Assembly: GCF_047495875.1 (NCBI RefSeq)
Contig: NC_092464.1
Coordinates: 25,886,865 to 25,950,864 of the forward strand
DNA: 64,000 nucleotides
Direction: 5' to 3'
Source: Pithys albifrons albifrons
Taxonomy: Eukaryota; Chordata; Aves; Passeriformes; Thamnophilidae
In this document: positions 1 through 13,800 of the stretch, one piece after another
How the letters are laid out: each line of letters starts with the position of its first letter
How positions within the stretch are numbered: the stretch's first letter is position 1
Program-made: the position numbers and the translations under genes
Notes under the pieces: generated by a model
Told to the model about the DNA's origin: nothing
Databases searched by the model: none
Seen by the model: the letters and a program-made list of their open reading frames with translations, nothing else

Positions 1-2387
1 CCCTTTGCAATAAAAATCCAGATTTCTGTCACTATCTCTTGACTTCTTCTCATCCTCCCTGTCCAACACAGACCCTCCATCACTGTCCATTAACCTTGGC
101 AGCCCTCTGACCACCACCACTGCTCTTTGCAAATGCAGAGAGAGCATTGCTCTTTCTATGTCCTCCCCTGTTGATCAAAGCAGCCTCTTGTCCTGCTGCA
201 GGTGCCAGTGGTCCCTGCTGCCCCAGACAAGTAGCTCCTGTCCTGCTGGGGGTGAGCAGGGGCCAAACATCTATGCATATGGCTAAATCACTTTGCCCAC
301 TATTAAGGGCAAGCAAATTTTTGTGTATAGTAGAGGCACCAAGTGGTTCCTATAGCAACAGTATCCAGGTGAAAACTCCTGCAAGAGCTCCCCTTCCCCC
401 TTTCCTCTCCCCACCTCTCCTTTCTTTGCAGTGGTTTTTCATGGCAGGGAGTGAGCAAAAGGGATGATAACCAGAATGATTTAACTGCCTCAGTTGCCCA
501 CACAGAACACACACCCAGTGCCATCACTAGGAATGTGTGCCCACATGATCACCTGGGCAGCTTGCTGGCCAGTGGGGTGTCAGTGACCATAAATTATTGA
601 TATGTATGGACTGAGGAAACCACCTTCATTTTATGGAAAGAGGATATCAGATAATTTTTCAGGCACTGCAGTGTTTATCTCACATATTTTCTATTGTACT
701 TATCATTCAGGTCCCGCTCTGTGCTCTGCAGCCCTAACATAAAAATTGCCACCTCCTTCCACAGCAAAATTATAATACAGTGCTAAGCAAGGGAGTTAAA
801 AGGTATCCTGGGTGCGAGAAAGGAAATTCTACCGGGTAAGTTGCTACAGCATCCAAAAAGGGAAAATACAGCTATCACCTTCAGGCTGTGAGGGCAGGAC
901 AAGCCTGTGCCTGTGTGGAGACCTTCACCCAGGACTTACTCAGCCCTAATGATGGAGGGAATAGCCACACACTGTGGTCTCCTTTTGGGTCTGCTGTGCC
1001 CATCTTACCATGTGTGGATAGAAAGGACTCTGAGTTATCCTGAGTATAATCAGCAAAACTGAGTAGGTAAGTGTAGATCAGCATCCTCAGCCCTTCATCT
1101 AAGCTAGCCTGCTTTGCCTAAGAGACACTTAAGGTGTGCCCAAGCCCTTTCTTTGGCATCACAGTTTCAGGAAAAATGTCCAACAATGTGGTATGGTAAC
1201 AAACAGGTATTTGGATGGGGGTACCATCAACAGAAAAGTGGATTTCCCAGCCACGTTCCATGGTTGCAGGAAATCCTGTAGGTGATAACATAGCTTAGGG
1301 GGTGCTGAGTTCAGCTTGGACAAAATTACAAGCCAAAAGGGGATAACCCGTAGGTTATCACACATCTCCTTTGCTGGTGTCTTAGCACAAGTTATTTGTC
1401 CTCAAGATTTTATCTCCATCCATAAGGGCTGTTCTAAAATAACAAGAGCTGTAGGAGCTTTAAGTAGAATAAATTGTTTTCACGGTTACAACAAAGATAT
1501 GAAAATTGACAACACTGAATTTGGTTATGTATCTAATCACGTCCTGATCAAACCAATTAAAAATATCCTATTCATATCAGGGAGTTTCCACAAGTCCAGA
1601 AATTGCTATTTTTCTGCTAGGAATTTTACCAGGTATGTATTAGTTGCAATATAGCAGCAAAAAATCACAAGAAGCTACAAAACCCACCTATGTCACTGTC
1701 ATGTCCCATATTCAGATCTGAAGTTTCTCAGTGATTAGATCTCTGTCATCCATGGTACATGCCACTCACAGTGGCTATTTGATATTGGCAAATTACTGAC
1801 AGGGTCATATCCTCTGAGTAGTTGCTGAAAACTGTGAGAGCCCCACAACCAGAGTTCAGGGCCAGATTTCCCCTTCCCTGCTCCACTAGTTAGAACACAA
1901 GTACAGCTGTGCAGTGCCTTATCCTGACCCACCAGATGCAGAGACCTTTCTTACTTCTTGCTGTAAGCCTACACGTGCTCACACAGCCACAAGGGATACC
2001 CAAAATGTGGCCATGGCAAAGGTGCTAGGACAAAGGTGCCAGCAGATATCCAGTGTGATGATGGTTAACCCTAGAAGGGCTCTGTCTCCTCTGCAGTGCC
2101 ACTCTGTGAGTGAGCCAGCCTTTACAGCCAGAGGAGGGTCTTCTGAAGCTATGTGCCACTGCTGTGTACTCAAACCATACAGCCAGGCTATGGATTAGCT
2201 GATTAATCCACAATGAAGAAAAAGAAACTCTGTGTCAACATACTTATCACTTAGCTCTCAAAGGAAGAAAGATGGATTCTGTTTTTCTACTCAGGGATCT
2301 TTTCTCAGGTGCCAGTAAAGAACCTCCTCCAACCTTTTGCAACTTTAAGTAGATCATACTGACCTGATGCACTGTATGGGATCACAG
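1..2387. other. Intergenic, nothing recognised
   Basis: Mixed-composition DNA with only short overlapping open frames (112 codons at most), none with a recognisable domain or splice context. If mammalian gene order holds, this lies between SEM1 and SLC25A13, but no SLC25A13 exon is visible. Confidence 0.7.
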
Positions 2388-2580
2388 GATAATTTAGGAC
2401 GGGAGAGATTTCAGAAGGTCTTGATCCAGTCTCCAGCTAATAGCAAGGTCAGCTGTGAGATCAGATGAGGTTGCTCAGAGCTCTACCCAACCTAGATTTT
2501 TTAACCTTTCCTGGGATGGAAACTGCGCAGACTCTGTGGGAAACCCGCTCCAATGTTGATTGAATTTCTTTGTCAAGGAC
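2388..2580 (-). mobile_element. Old CR1 LINE 3' fragment, inverted
   Basis: The minus-strand CR1 tail is recognisable in reverse. There is an ATCACAGG..TTTAGGACGGG start, then AAGGTCTTGATCCAGTC, GAGGTTGCTCAGAGC, CCTGGGATGGAAACTG and the GGGAAACCCGCTCCAATG block. It has many substitutions against the usual avian pattern, so it is an old copy. The boundaries are approximate. Confidence 0.8.
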
Positions 2581-4878
2581 TGAGAAGGGTCAATCTATTG
2601 ACATTTTAGGGACTCTGGAACCTTCACATTCTGTGGTGGAGTACATCCAGTGAGATGTCTTGTGGAAGGAGAAGACCGAGACCAAGGAAAGGATGTCTAA
2701 AACTACCTTAAAATCAATGGCTGTGGGTCTTATCTCTTTGAATCTGAACAAACAGACAAACAAACAAATCCAGAAGCCTTTCCTTTGAACTCCTAAAGCC
2801 TAAATTCATAGTTTGCCATTGCATCCCTGAAATGCAGAGTCTGCCTGCTTTTACTTGCAAGAGAAAACAAGGAGTGATTTTTCCTCTTGACTTAGAATAC
2901 TTCAAGAGAAAAAATCTTGATCAGATTCTGCAGAACATGTAAGGGAATTATTGAATGATCTTTAAAACTAGCTAAAAATAACTCCAAGTCTCCACTGATC
3001 TGATCTGTGCTGTCAGCTCTCCCCAGGGACTGCCACCCTTGGGGTAATTGAGATATGTCATGCACTGTTTGATATGCTGTGGAACAGGAGAAGCAGTTCA
3101 GCCAATGAAGACTGAGAAGCAAAAGCAAAAGGCAGGGTTCTGTGATTTTTTTTAAGGAACCCAAAAATAAAGGCCAGAAAAATTATTCTGAAAATACCTG
3201 AAGACCTGTGAACAGATGCCACCTGGCATCTCCAGCCTTTCTTCCGTAGCACTCCTTAATCTGCTATGCTTCATTGTATGCACTGACAGTGTGTCTGCTG
3301 CCTGTCTCATTGCTTCAAATTATTTTTTAATGCAAAAGATGTTGCAGCAAGGGAGACACCATGATGAACCCATTGCTGTCACAAAGTGAGGGACAGCTCT
3401 CCAAGTAAGTATGCTTTTACAAGGCATATTTGGTAGACTCATACTACACCTGAGTAGTAGAGTTAGTAGAGCCATACTATGCCTGTAGAGACCTAACACC
3501 AGATGCAATCCAAGTAAAACCAAGATCTTCAAGTGCAGCAAGAATAACGAGACAGCACTAAGCAGATGGTCTGGGACTCTCATTTTGTTATAACTGTAAC
3601 ACTGAATATCCCAGACCTGTGGTGACCTTCATGTGAGCAAAAAGCCTCGTGACTGGTGTGATCCAAAAGGAGCCAGCACACCCTCATCCTACCTGTCACC
3701 AGGCTCTGCACTCTGACTCTTGCCAAAACTGGTCCCTTGGGAAGTGCCCTTTTGGCAATGATGTATCTAGCTAGACCCCCCAGCTCTCAGCCAAGGTAGG
3801 AATACATGGCTGCATGTGGGAATTGTCAGAGTGGGAAGGTTACAAGCTTTCTGCCTAGAAAAATATGCCAACACATTTACTATTTATGTCCAGCTAGCAA
3901 AGGGAGGGCTGGTGCGAGGAGCGAAGGGAGCTCTCGGGAAATAGAAAACAGCAGGAGAGCTGGATTTTCTTTGCTACACTATGCAAATAAAGCAAGTGAA
4001 CATGACTCTGACACTGAGCTGATAAATCTGACTCTCATTTCTCAAGAAGGCTCCTTTTTACCTACCTAACAAAATATATATATGCATTACAATGGAGACA
4101 AATTATTTTCTACAATTTAAAATCCTGCTGATTCATTTTTATAATTTACCTGCCTCCTCACCACCAACATATGACTGACAATTGAATAATGCCTAGAGAT
4201 GTGCAAATAAATGCAAATAAAACATGTCAAAAATCCCCAAATCAAGGAATTGGAATTTTTTTTCACATGCAGCAGCCAGGCTGGTGCCACCAGGTTCATT
4301 CATCACTGCAGTGGTCAGTGACAAACCCTGCATTGCAAGAAGAAGAAATAACCTTAGCCTTGGAAAACTGTGTCCCTGTGAGAGGAGCAACACTTGGATT
4401 CAGCCACGCTGGAAGCCTGCCACAGCTTAGGGAAAATGTGTGTGAAATGGCTGGAATCAAGAAAGAGCCTTTAATGAACCTCGGCTTTTCAACACATGTT
4501 TTTGGCTTTGGAGCTGAGTAACTTTATCGACTCTGAAGAATATACATAATCATTTCGACACGGAGGAAGCAGAGAGTGAGAAATTACCATAAGTATAGCC
4601 AAACATTTGCTATTTCTGAGTGGTTGGCTGTGAACTTTTCCTAAGCTGCTGGAACTGATCAGGGAGATGTTTCCTGCCTGGTGCAGGCCTTGTGTTTGTG
4701 TTTGCTCAGTATGCTGGGAACAAAAGTCCTGTTGACTTTCCAGCCACAGTGCTGGAGATTCCTGCTTCACCACAAGATAGCTTCATGTTCACAAAGGGCA
4801 CATCATCATGGTTTCTCACTGAGATGTTGCATTTGCTGGCCTTCACTCAGTACTGGTAGATAAGTAATATTTTGGTGG

Positions 4879-4879
<1 letters not shown>
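2581..4879. other. Intergenic, nothing recognised beyond short local repeats
   Basis: Contains a CAAA-type short repeat near 2750-2770 and a small imperfect duplication around 3430-3490. There is no gene, RNA or identifiable transposon. Confidence 0.65.

Positions 4880-4908
<29 letters not shown>
4880..4908. repeat. T29 homopolymer
   Basis: Twenty-nine consecutive T, the longest homopolymer in the window. Read on the minus strand it is an A-tail preceded by a 44-codon open frame (5084-4953, stop TGA at 4952-4950). It is either a simple slippage tract or the tail of a retrocopy. Confidence 0.95.
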
Positions 4909-4910
<2 letters not shown>

Positions 4911-4949
4911 TTTTCGAGTGTCTTTTAGCACTGTTGTAATATTCTTCAT

Positions 4950-5084
4950 TCAGCTCTCTTCAGTCAAATCTACCTCCTCTGGATTGACAGTTTTTATTCT
5001 GCTGCGTACCTGTGCAACAACATCTGTTGACAGTGGAAAAACTGGAGAGACAGGGGCTGAAATAGCTGTTTCAGCCACTAGCCA
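4950..5084 (-). pseudogene. Possible retrocopy 3' end, unidentified
   Basis: A minus-strand frame without a start codon. It reads WLVAETAISAPVSPVFPLST in its first 20 residues, continues with a charged stretch ending EEVDLTEES, then TGA, then about 41 nt, then A29. The layout is that of the tail of a processed mRNA copy. Against this, there is no AATAAA before the A-tract, the frame is only 44 codons, an in-frame stop lies directly upstream, and A-tailed retrocopies are rare in birds. I cannot name a parent gene. It may well be chance. Confidence 0.2.
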
Positions 5085-8000
5085 TCACTCCTGATTCATG
5101 AGTGAGCACTGAGCAAATGACTCAAAATTCCTCTTTGATTTCACTTCCCACCAGGAGAAACTGCTGTTGCATCAACTATAGACATCAGCTTTCCATCAGG
5201 CCTGGCTCTCAGCCAGGTCACTGCTCCAGGGATCCAGTGGCTGGCCTACCTGGGGATGCTGGAATTTCACACCCTGAACTCATGTTGATGGCAGGGCCCA
5301 TTGCAGCAGCTCCTCAGACAAGGGGTTGGCTCAGCAGCATAGCACCACCTACATGGGAGATGGTGGGACATGTAAGTGTATGTCGCAGCAGAGGAAGGAT
5401 GTGTTCTATCTGTGACCACACCAGCTCAGAGCTTGAAGTAATTCACATTGCCTCCAACCGGGCTTAAATCTAGGGTCCTTGTGTGATTCTGGGTTGTTTT
5501 GGCAAATACCAGAGAGACCTACCCTCAGAAGTGGCTGTCATACATTTTTGATAATATTACAGAGATGTGAGGAGCTTAAATAAATGACATCTAAAGTTTA
5601 ACCTTAGGTTTTTATTTTCATGTGGCACCTTTTTAATTTCCACTGACCTTTTCTCTCCATAGTTTACTATGACAACAGCAGCAGAAATGCCAAACATCAC
5701 AAGACAAATTGTTCTCCTAGTAGTTCAAGCCCAGAGGGCAAGACAAAATGCTGAAAATATGGCAGGGAAATGTGCACTATGTCATATTCACAAATTAAGC
5801 ATCCCCAATTCAAAAGACTGCTTTTCTTCTGCTATAGAAGAGTTCCTATTTTCCAGTGTCAGTTGTCCTGACTACAAGTTTTGACCTCGATTCAACACAT
5901 CAAGTCTACAGAAAAACCCACACAATTCTTTATACCCAGCTCCAAGCTGTACTATATACAAATCATTTGCAAATCATTTAACAAAAATTTAGTGTGGAAC
6001 TTTTGATATTTTTAAGGGAAAATTTGTTCGATTTAAACAATTTAGAGTATGGGAATAATTTAGATGTTTTTAGGAAGCATGGGTAATTAGGAAGATTACC
6101 TAATGCAAAGTATCCTCAAATGTTTCTGAAATCTCAACCATGACAAGAGCCCATGGTTCCTTCTCATAAAAGTTTATAAGCACAATTGTTAACAAAAATC
6201 AAGGACAAACCAACAATATTCTTGGAAGAATATACTATGAACCAAAATGGTGCATGTGGTCTGAGGTTACTCATGTTCACGGACTAGGTTTCTACAACGT
6301 GTAAGGACAATCCTTGGCTCAGATAAAATATTTATTAATAAATAATTGTTGTAGAGCTTCAGCCCCTGATTGAGCCTGGACTCAGCTGCACAAGGCTCAC
6401 TGGGCCTTTTCTTTATCATCCTTTGTTCAGGTTTACATTTGTGTAAATCAGTCATGCTTTGTGAAAGCATGACTTCTGTACAAATAGACTTTATAGGGAG
6501 TTGCCCTTTACTTGTCTGATTAAATAGCAATTCTGTATTATGAAGTACACTCTGAAAATGTCTTTACATATGGAAAAATAATTTCCTGTGTCTATAAAAA
6601 GCTCTGATGTGACAGAAGACCCAGAGTACAGAAGGTAGTACCAGTCCTTAAGAATAACTGTCAGATTAAGAATAACTGACTACAGTTAGATATTCAGCTT
6701 TTTTGTTAAATGATACCCTAAACACTTTATAGTTGCAATTCTATTTAGCAAGCAAACTAAAGAAAAAGCTTTAGTCTTTCAAGTAATTTTAATAGAAATT
6801 ATTTCAATTCTTAAAAAATTAAATATAACAGAAATTAATTTTTACCCACTGAGTTCATGGTTCATACAAAGATACAGAATTGCGGTTTTGATAAATAATC
6901 ATAGTAATGCAGAATGTTACAGTATCTTTGCAACTGCCTGCAATAGACAATATTGGACTGCATTGGCTCTGCGCTAGGGCTCACCCAACTCAGCACCCAG
7001 TGGAGTGTGTTACAAATCCAGTCTCCACCTGGGGACCTCTCCTGTAGATACCATGATGGCATGCAGACCATGCCAGCTACTCAAGAGTGACAGAAAGAGC
7101 AATGAAAAGGGTACCAGAACTCTGAGGTCAAAATCTAATCTTAAAAGAGTCAATAAGTGCTATTGATAGAGACAGTGTATTTTCCCCTTACCAGCTACTT
7201 AGATCTCTAATAAAAGATCTAGTAAGGATCACTGCTAGAAGTAAACATGCATATCTGTTTGGAGGATTATCTGTGTTTCCTCTAGCAGCATTGCTTGTCT
7301 TTCTCAGCTTCTTTCCAGCATCCAAACAAGCACACCTTGCTGGAGCCACAGACTGTTGGGTCTTCTACTTAAAAGTGAGCTGGCTTCAGCAAAGTCCCAT
7401 GTGCTCTCTGCAAAGACTATACTTAATATACAGAGCATTAAACAAATTTGTCTGTGTGAGCTTTGGAAGAAAAGGCATTTGAGTTTGAATGCAGAGGGCA
7501 GTCCTGGATAAAACTGGGGTCTCACTCTTGCAGAGCCACATCTGTGATAATCACAGCTGAAAGGGAAGATTTAACCTCTGGGGTTGATGGAGACCAAAAC
7601 GATGAAAGGATTTTTTAGATGTGAAAAGATGGATCAAGAGTTTTACCAAATCCTGGGTTGGAGGGAAGGTTGCAAATTGCCTTTTCTCTGAATCTGGGAC
7701 ATTTCAGGCGAAGCAGGTTTGCCTCATATCTTGAATGTTTCACATGTGTTCATTTCATTTCCTCTATTTTCAATTCCCATACTCCCATATTTTATTTACT
7801 TGTTTCTTCCAATAGTATGATAGCACAAAACAGTCAAGCTACAAAGCTTCTCTCTAAATGCCTGATTTAAATAAAGCATCCAATAATTTTTGCACCAATA
7901 GTAGTACAGCATAAAACAGTACATTATTTTTCAGAATGTGGTTCTGTAAACATTAGACCATTTGACTAAAATATTCCTAATGTATAAATAAAGTCACTCT

Positions 8001-10399
8001 TGTGCATTAGTGTTTTCAGGCTCAAAGCTTTAATGTGTTATTTTAATGTACAAATATTTTCCAGGGTGAAAAATATAAATGTTACTATATTGAAGTCTTC
8101 ATTGAAATGAAGCATAAAAAAAAATGATGAAGGCTTTTCTTCCCATTAAAAGACTTTTACCATTTTTAACAGAACACCTCTAATATATACCTAGAATATT
8201 ATGTGTATTGTAGGTTGTTTTTCTGTAATTGGTTTGGCTGATTACAATGATTACACTAAGCTGGCACAATAGTAGAGCTACGTGGTGAAAGTACTTCTGC
8301 AGAGCCCATAGAAAACTTACCGGAGACCATATTGTGTGTTTGGAGGTCATAAATTCTGATTTACAAGAATGACAGGTTTTTAACATTGCTTAAATTTCTT
8401 TCAAAAATAAAACTATTTTCCAAATACTTCTTAAAGTAAAATTGCAAACCCTTTTTCTATGGACTGAGATATTCCTCTTGTCAAACATTAAGAGATAGTA
8501 ATATATCTTGTATGGGTTAATCCAAGAAAGGGTATTTTCAAAACACATTAAAAAATAATGCTTTGCTCTCTACATGTGAAATCGGAAGTGTTTAACACCA
8601 TCGAACTTGCCTGTGATCTGGATAGAGTATTGCAGTGGTGATCTCCTTTGCTGGTGCTGTGCTCTTCCACAGAGTGTGGTTGTTGCCCAGCTTTAGATAT
8701 GTATGTTGGCAAGTGTCACCGGGAGGAAGGGGCAAGAGGTGAGTCCACACCAGCAGTGCCTGCCACCCATGTAAGGAGCAAACCTGGGCACCTCTGCACT
8801 TGGACATCTTTTTTACACATAAATGCAAACACCTGTACATAGATCAATGTTCTCAGTGCAGGGCTGGACTGCCTTCACAGGCTTAGTCTCTCCTGTCTCC
8901 AGTGCAAGCAGGGCAGTGGGTTGCCAGCAGGAACTGCAGGGTGCCAGCAGTGCACATACCTAAGGACAGCAGTCAGGTCTTCCTTGTGATCCCTTGTGCA
9001 GGGGATGAGTTGGCTGTCAGCCTCAGAGGATTTAACTGGCAAGTTGAATTATAAAAGCCCAACATTTTCAGCCCTTTGCACAAAGAAACCTGCAACCTGA
9101 GCAAGACTGTTTTGGCAGAGAAAATCAGAAAAAGAGGTATCTTTTATGAAAAGGTACACATTTCAGATTCATAAGTGTTGGGAGACTGAAAATAGTGAGA
9201 ACAGTGCTGCTATAAATTCAACAAACTACTAGATAAAAATGATTCAGAGGGTCTCAGATTGTGAATTCCTAAAAATATTCCTAAATAGATGGCGAGGACT
9301 TAAAAAAAAAAAAAGGAATTTGCATTTATTACCATTTCCTCAGCATAAACCCACAAGCTCCTGAAACTCTGCAGGACAAGTGACAAAGACCCTGCCTGAC
9401 AAATCACCAGTGGGTCTGGCTGCCATTCCTACCCCAAGATCACAGAGCCTCCACTGGTCAGTGGTAGGTAGAGGTGTGTGGAAGCAGACCTCGTCCCACC
9501 CAGCCACTCCCTGCCATTGGATAAGGAGTTGTCAGTAACCTCCATAGTTTCACACTCTTTTCTGCATTTATCCTGATCTCAGATCTGAAACCTGTAGCTC
9601 AATATAATACATTCCCACAGAAACTCTTGTCTTCAGGATCTAAAGATTTTCTGAAAAACAATCATTTCAGTCCAGAGACATTGTGGCTAATGCCACAGGG
9701 TACACCCATGTGGGGACATGCAACAGTTTGCACAACAAGGTGTCCTTGGACAACCAGCAACTATTGCCTACATTTCAAAGTAAGCAAAACCGTAACACCC
9801 TCCTGAAGAAGGAGTAGCTACCATGGGAAGGTTTCTCCCCAAAGGACATCCAACTGGGAGCTTGCCATCACTTTCTAAAACAGATTGGTTGACATACAGA
9901 GAGGCACAGTTCAGGTCCTGGTGCCACTCTGCATACCAGACACTGGCAGAGCACAGCACTTAGGCATGGGGATCAGGCACAAGCATTCATCCTGATGCAA
10001 CATGCCTCTGTGGTGGTCACAGCCTGAATTCAACATTTCTTACCCTCTTCAACTCAGTGGCTGTTGTGAGTTTTACCTGTTTTGCATTTTCACATCTCTC
10101 TTGCTGTCTCTACAATTACACTGTTCTTTCCTCAAATGTTTTTCCAAACTCAACAACACAATATTTGACTTACCTTATTCCCTCCCAAGCTAATCAATAT
10201 ATTTGTTTTCAAGATTTTCCAGCAGTAGGTTGAAGAGCTTCAACTCCTTTCATGAACCTTGGGCAGCATCTCCAATCACTTGAAGCTTCAGTAAGAGCAA
10301 CCAGCGATAATGATTAACACTGCTGATGCTGAAGTGCCTCAGATGATCACTGTTGCTCATCACTCATCGTAGCTATAAAAGTCACCAACTTGCATCATG
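5085..10399. other. Intergenic, AT-rich
   Basis: No supported gene. The notable structure is a perfect 10-bp inverted repeat with a 3-nt loop at 6451-6473. The 121-codon frame at 5102-5467 has no recognisable domain and no splice or poly(A) context. Confidence 0.65.
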
Positions 10400-10837
10400 G
10401 AGATATACTCGCATGAGAGCAAAAATGGTTCTATGTGACCATTTCCCCACTCAGGACACCTGTGTCTACCTATATATAATCTTTGGGTTTGGGAACTTCT
10501 GGTACCACTTGTCGCATGCAGAGGAAGACCAGAACTGCAATAGGACTGTGACTGCTACTCTCAACAAGACTGTGACCATCATCCTCACCAACAGGTTTTC
10601 CTTTCCTTTTACTTTGTATTCAGGGGGACCATGTGGCAGTCAGCACAAACACTAATGAACGCTATTCTGTTCCTGCCCCAGAGTGCTGGGTTATACATAT
10701 GTTTTTTGTGTGTTAAAACCATTTTTTCTCTGTATCACTGTATTTATTGTGATCTTTTTAGTAAATTGTAACTCTGACTTGTAATCTCTCTTGAGTCAGG
10801 TTCATTTCTCCTGCCAGTTTATCTTTAAACCAGCACA
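10400..10837 (+). mobile_element. Endogenous-retrovirus-type LTR, copy A
   Basis: From about 10405 to 10830 this matches 26868-27308 closely by eye, most strongly after the shared TATATAATCTTTGGG box. The shared part includes GGAACTTCTGGTACCACTTG and CTGCTACTCTCAACAAGAC. The 3' end AAACCAGCACA at 10827-10837 is the usual end of avian ERV LTRs (…CA). The TATA-like box followed by about 350 bp fits the promoter-plus-R/U5 part of an LTR. No 5' terminus, partner LTR, primer-binding site or viral gene is seen nearby, so it is a solitary or truncated LTR. The family assignment (ERVL-like) is only a guess. Confidence 0.65.
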
Positions 10838-13800
10838 GATGGTACAAGATGAACTCATGTTGCCCACCATTAATGAATAGCAAAAATCACTTCACTGCTG
10901 ACCAGAAGGAAAACAGGAAATGTATGATGAGTAAGGCCTGAACTGCTCATCTGCACTTACTCTTTTAACGTATCCGTATTTCCACACTGCCATTCCTGCA
11001 TTGCACCTACACCAGCTCTTTCAGCCATCACAAACATCAAAAAGAATCTTGCTTACCAGTTCCATGGTGGGCAGACCACTGTATTTGAGGGAGAAAAATC
11101 TTTCACTGACTCAATTCAGAACCTGCAGTAAAAATGTACAGCATGAATTAGTCTAACTTGAGCCTCCAGTCTCTCAGTCTTGTTCTACCTTTATAGTAAG
11201 GTTTAAAAAACCCAACTCCTTATGAAACAATTTTTTTCTCCATAAAGGCATTTGAGAACTGAAATTAGATCACCATTCAACTGTCTCCTAGGTGGAACGA
11301 ACTGACCAAGTTCCCCATGCCTTTCAGGTATGCTCTTCAGGTTAGAAAGAATGCAGTATGTTCTTCAGTTTAGGAAGAGAGCTCATTTTACATTAGCATT
11401 TCAATCCAGATGCAACCTGGATCCAGTCCATTTTATCCACTGAAGCCAAACCTTGAATGTCCCTTGCTTTATCCTAACCTCTTCACTCATGAGACTCTTC
11501 TTTCCTTTCTTCCGTCTGACCACAAACATCCACTATTTTTGTTGTTTTACCAATGGCCATCACAACCCATTCCATCCTCTCTTGCAGGTGTCCTGTGCAT
11601 TGTTTTGGTCTCACTGAGAGTCTCAGGGCAGGAAGGCCAAGCATGATGCTGGCTTTGCAAAAGCACCATGTATGCCTGTTGTGACAGAAAGGTACTACTA
11701 AAGGGTGTGTTTTTTCAATAAACAATGTGACCTGCAAGCTCCAGGTATAATATCAAAGTTATTGTTAAGAAGAACAGCAATTTCTAAATATTCCATTGGA
11801 ACCATAAAAAAAAAACAACAAAAAAACCCCCACCTATTTATAACTGTAATATATAAATATATATTTTATTTAGGATGAGTCACACAGTTTCTGTAGCTCC
11901 ATCAAGTTGCAATCAAATCTCTACCCATTGGTTTTATAATTACTCTTCTAACAGCTATAATTCATCTAAGGCTGGTTTATTCCATTCCAGACCCTCTTTG
12001 CGGTATAGACAGAAAGCACCAACAAAGAGGAACAGACAGGCTCTACTGAGTCAAGCTTCAGCCAAGTAATGCCTGAAAATGACCTCCTGGGAAAGATGTA
12101 CAGTACCAATGTAATCTTACTCATTCTCATAGGCAATGAAACATTATTTTGCTCTCTCTTCTAATGGACATTGATCATAGAGTAGCAGAGCAAGGAACAG
12201 AATCCAACACACATTTTTGTGAAATCCCTTAAATTTCTTAGCGGCTAATACTTCATCTGTGAAATACCTAGTCAGAGGCTGGGAGAAAGACACATTCCTA
12301 GGCTGAAGTCAAGGCTCCCCATAGGCAACACACAGCAGCATCCATCTTGCAGCCACATCTGCACAGTCCATTTCTCTTCTGAGGCACCAGGGATCAGCTG
12401 CAGCCAGAACCTGGTTTTGAAGAGACTGAAGAGCCACATCTAGTTGCAGCACTGAGTGCTCAGGAGCTGGGCTCTGCAGCAGGAGACTCCGAGAAGTGAG
12501 GTCATACCTGTCTGATGAGGTCTGCTCTAACACCCTCTACATTTTTAATATGCCCCAGGGAAAAAAAAAAAGTAATATTCCCTAAAAATCCACTGAGACA
12601 AGTCTTGAAATGAATCCATCTACGCAACTAGTTACATTAAAGGTCTTGCATTTCACATGTATAATTTGGAGTGAATTGCTTTTTACAGTGATGCAACATG
12701 TGATGTGCTCACATACCCTCTCAGATGCTGCTTTCTGCTTAAGAGGGATTTTTACCCTTTCCCATTTTAACCTTCAGAGAGAAAAGGGGTAGTTTCTCAT
12801 ATTGCCTCTTGCTGCCACAGTTTCCTTTCTGCCCTGACGTCCTTCTGGGATTCTCCTCCATGTGAAATGCCAGCCAAGAAGAAACTGTTCTTGGGTCTCA
12901 GCACCAGCTCCCTCCCACCTGCATGGAGGGCATAGCAGGCAGCTTGGGAAAGGAGAAGGAAAACTAACATCTTAAATACTTCAGAGTAAGGTTGATCTTC
13001 TTCTTCTAAAGCTTGTGTATCTTTGTGCATTTCTGACCTGAAACAGATGTCTTTGGTGTAAGAAAGCTCTGCTGAGCTGAGCACAAACACCTTTGTTTTC
13101 GGCATATTCTGCTACCTCCTGGCCATGCCAAAGCTTTCCCTGATAATACTGCCTGTATAGCATCAGTTCGTTACCCAAGTCTTGAAAAACAAGGTCCCAA
13201 AGTTACTGCCAGGTGGAGAGTATCACTGACCAGCCCAGCGACTGGGAGGATTCCTTGTTTTAATCTTTGTGGATGTTAGTCTTGCATTGTATAGTTCCAC
13301 TGCATCCTATTTGGACACTGCAAACCAATTCCAAGAGGAAGGGAAATGCAGCCCATCACTCAGCCTCCTCAGCAGCCCTGTCCCACCTTTTACATCTCAC
13401 AGACTATCAGCTCCCTCGGGAAGGAAGAGCTTTTGTTTTGTTTGTGGTAGGAGGAACCCAAGGCCAGAGCATTGGCAGGGTTGGTTTTGCCTTCTGGATG
13501 AGTCACCGAGCTGCCCTGCCTCCATCAGGTGCAATGTAAATCCAGACTTGTGCCTGTTCCTTTTCATTAAGAGCCTTGATCTCACTGCAGCAAAGATGAA
13601 AAGGGCTGGTCATTATCCATTACATGTGACCCATTCACTTGCTGATGGGATGGTTTTCATCTCCCTGACCTGCCTGTAGGCAAGCATCCCCCAATCCCCT
13701 AATCTGCTTTTTTTGTTGTCCACCATTTATTTTCCTAGGAGCCTTGTCAAGTGGCTCCCTTACCTTCCTATGCCTCCCAGCACTACAGATTCAGAAGCCT

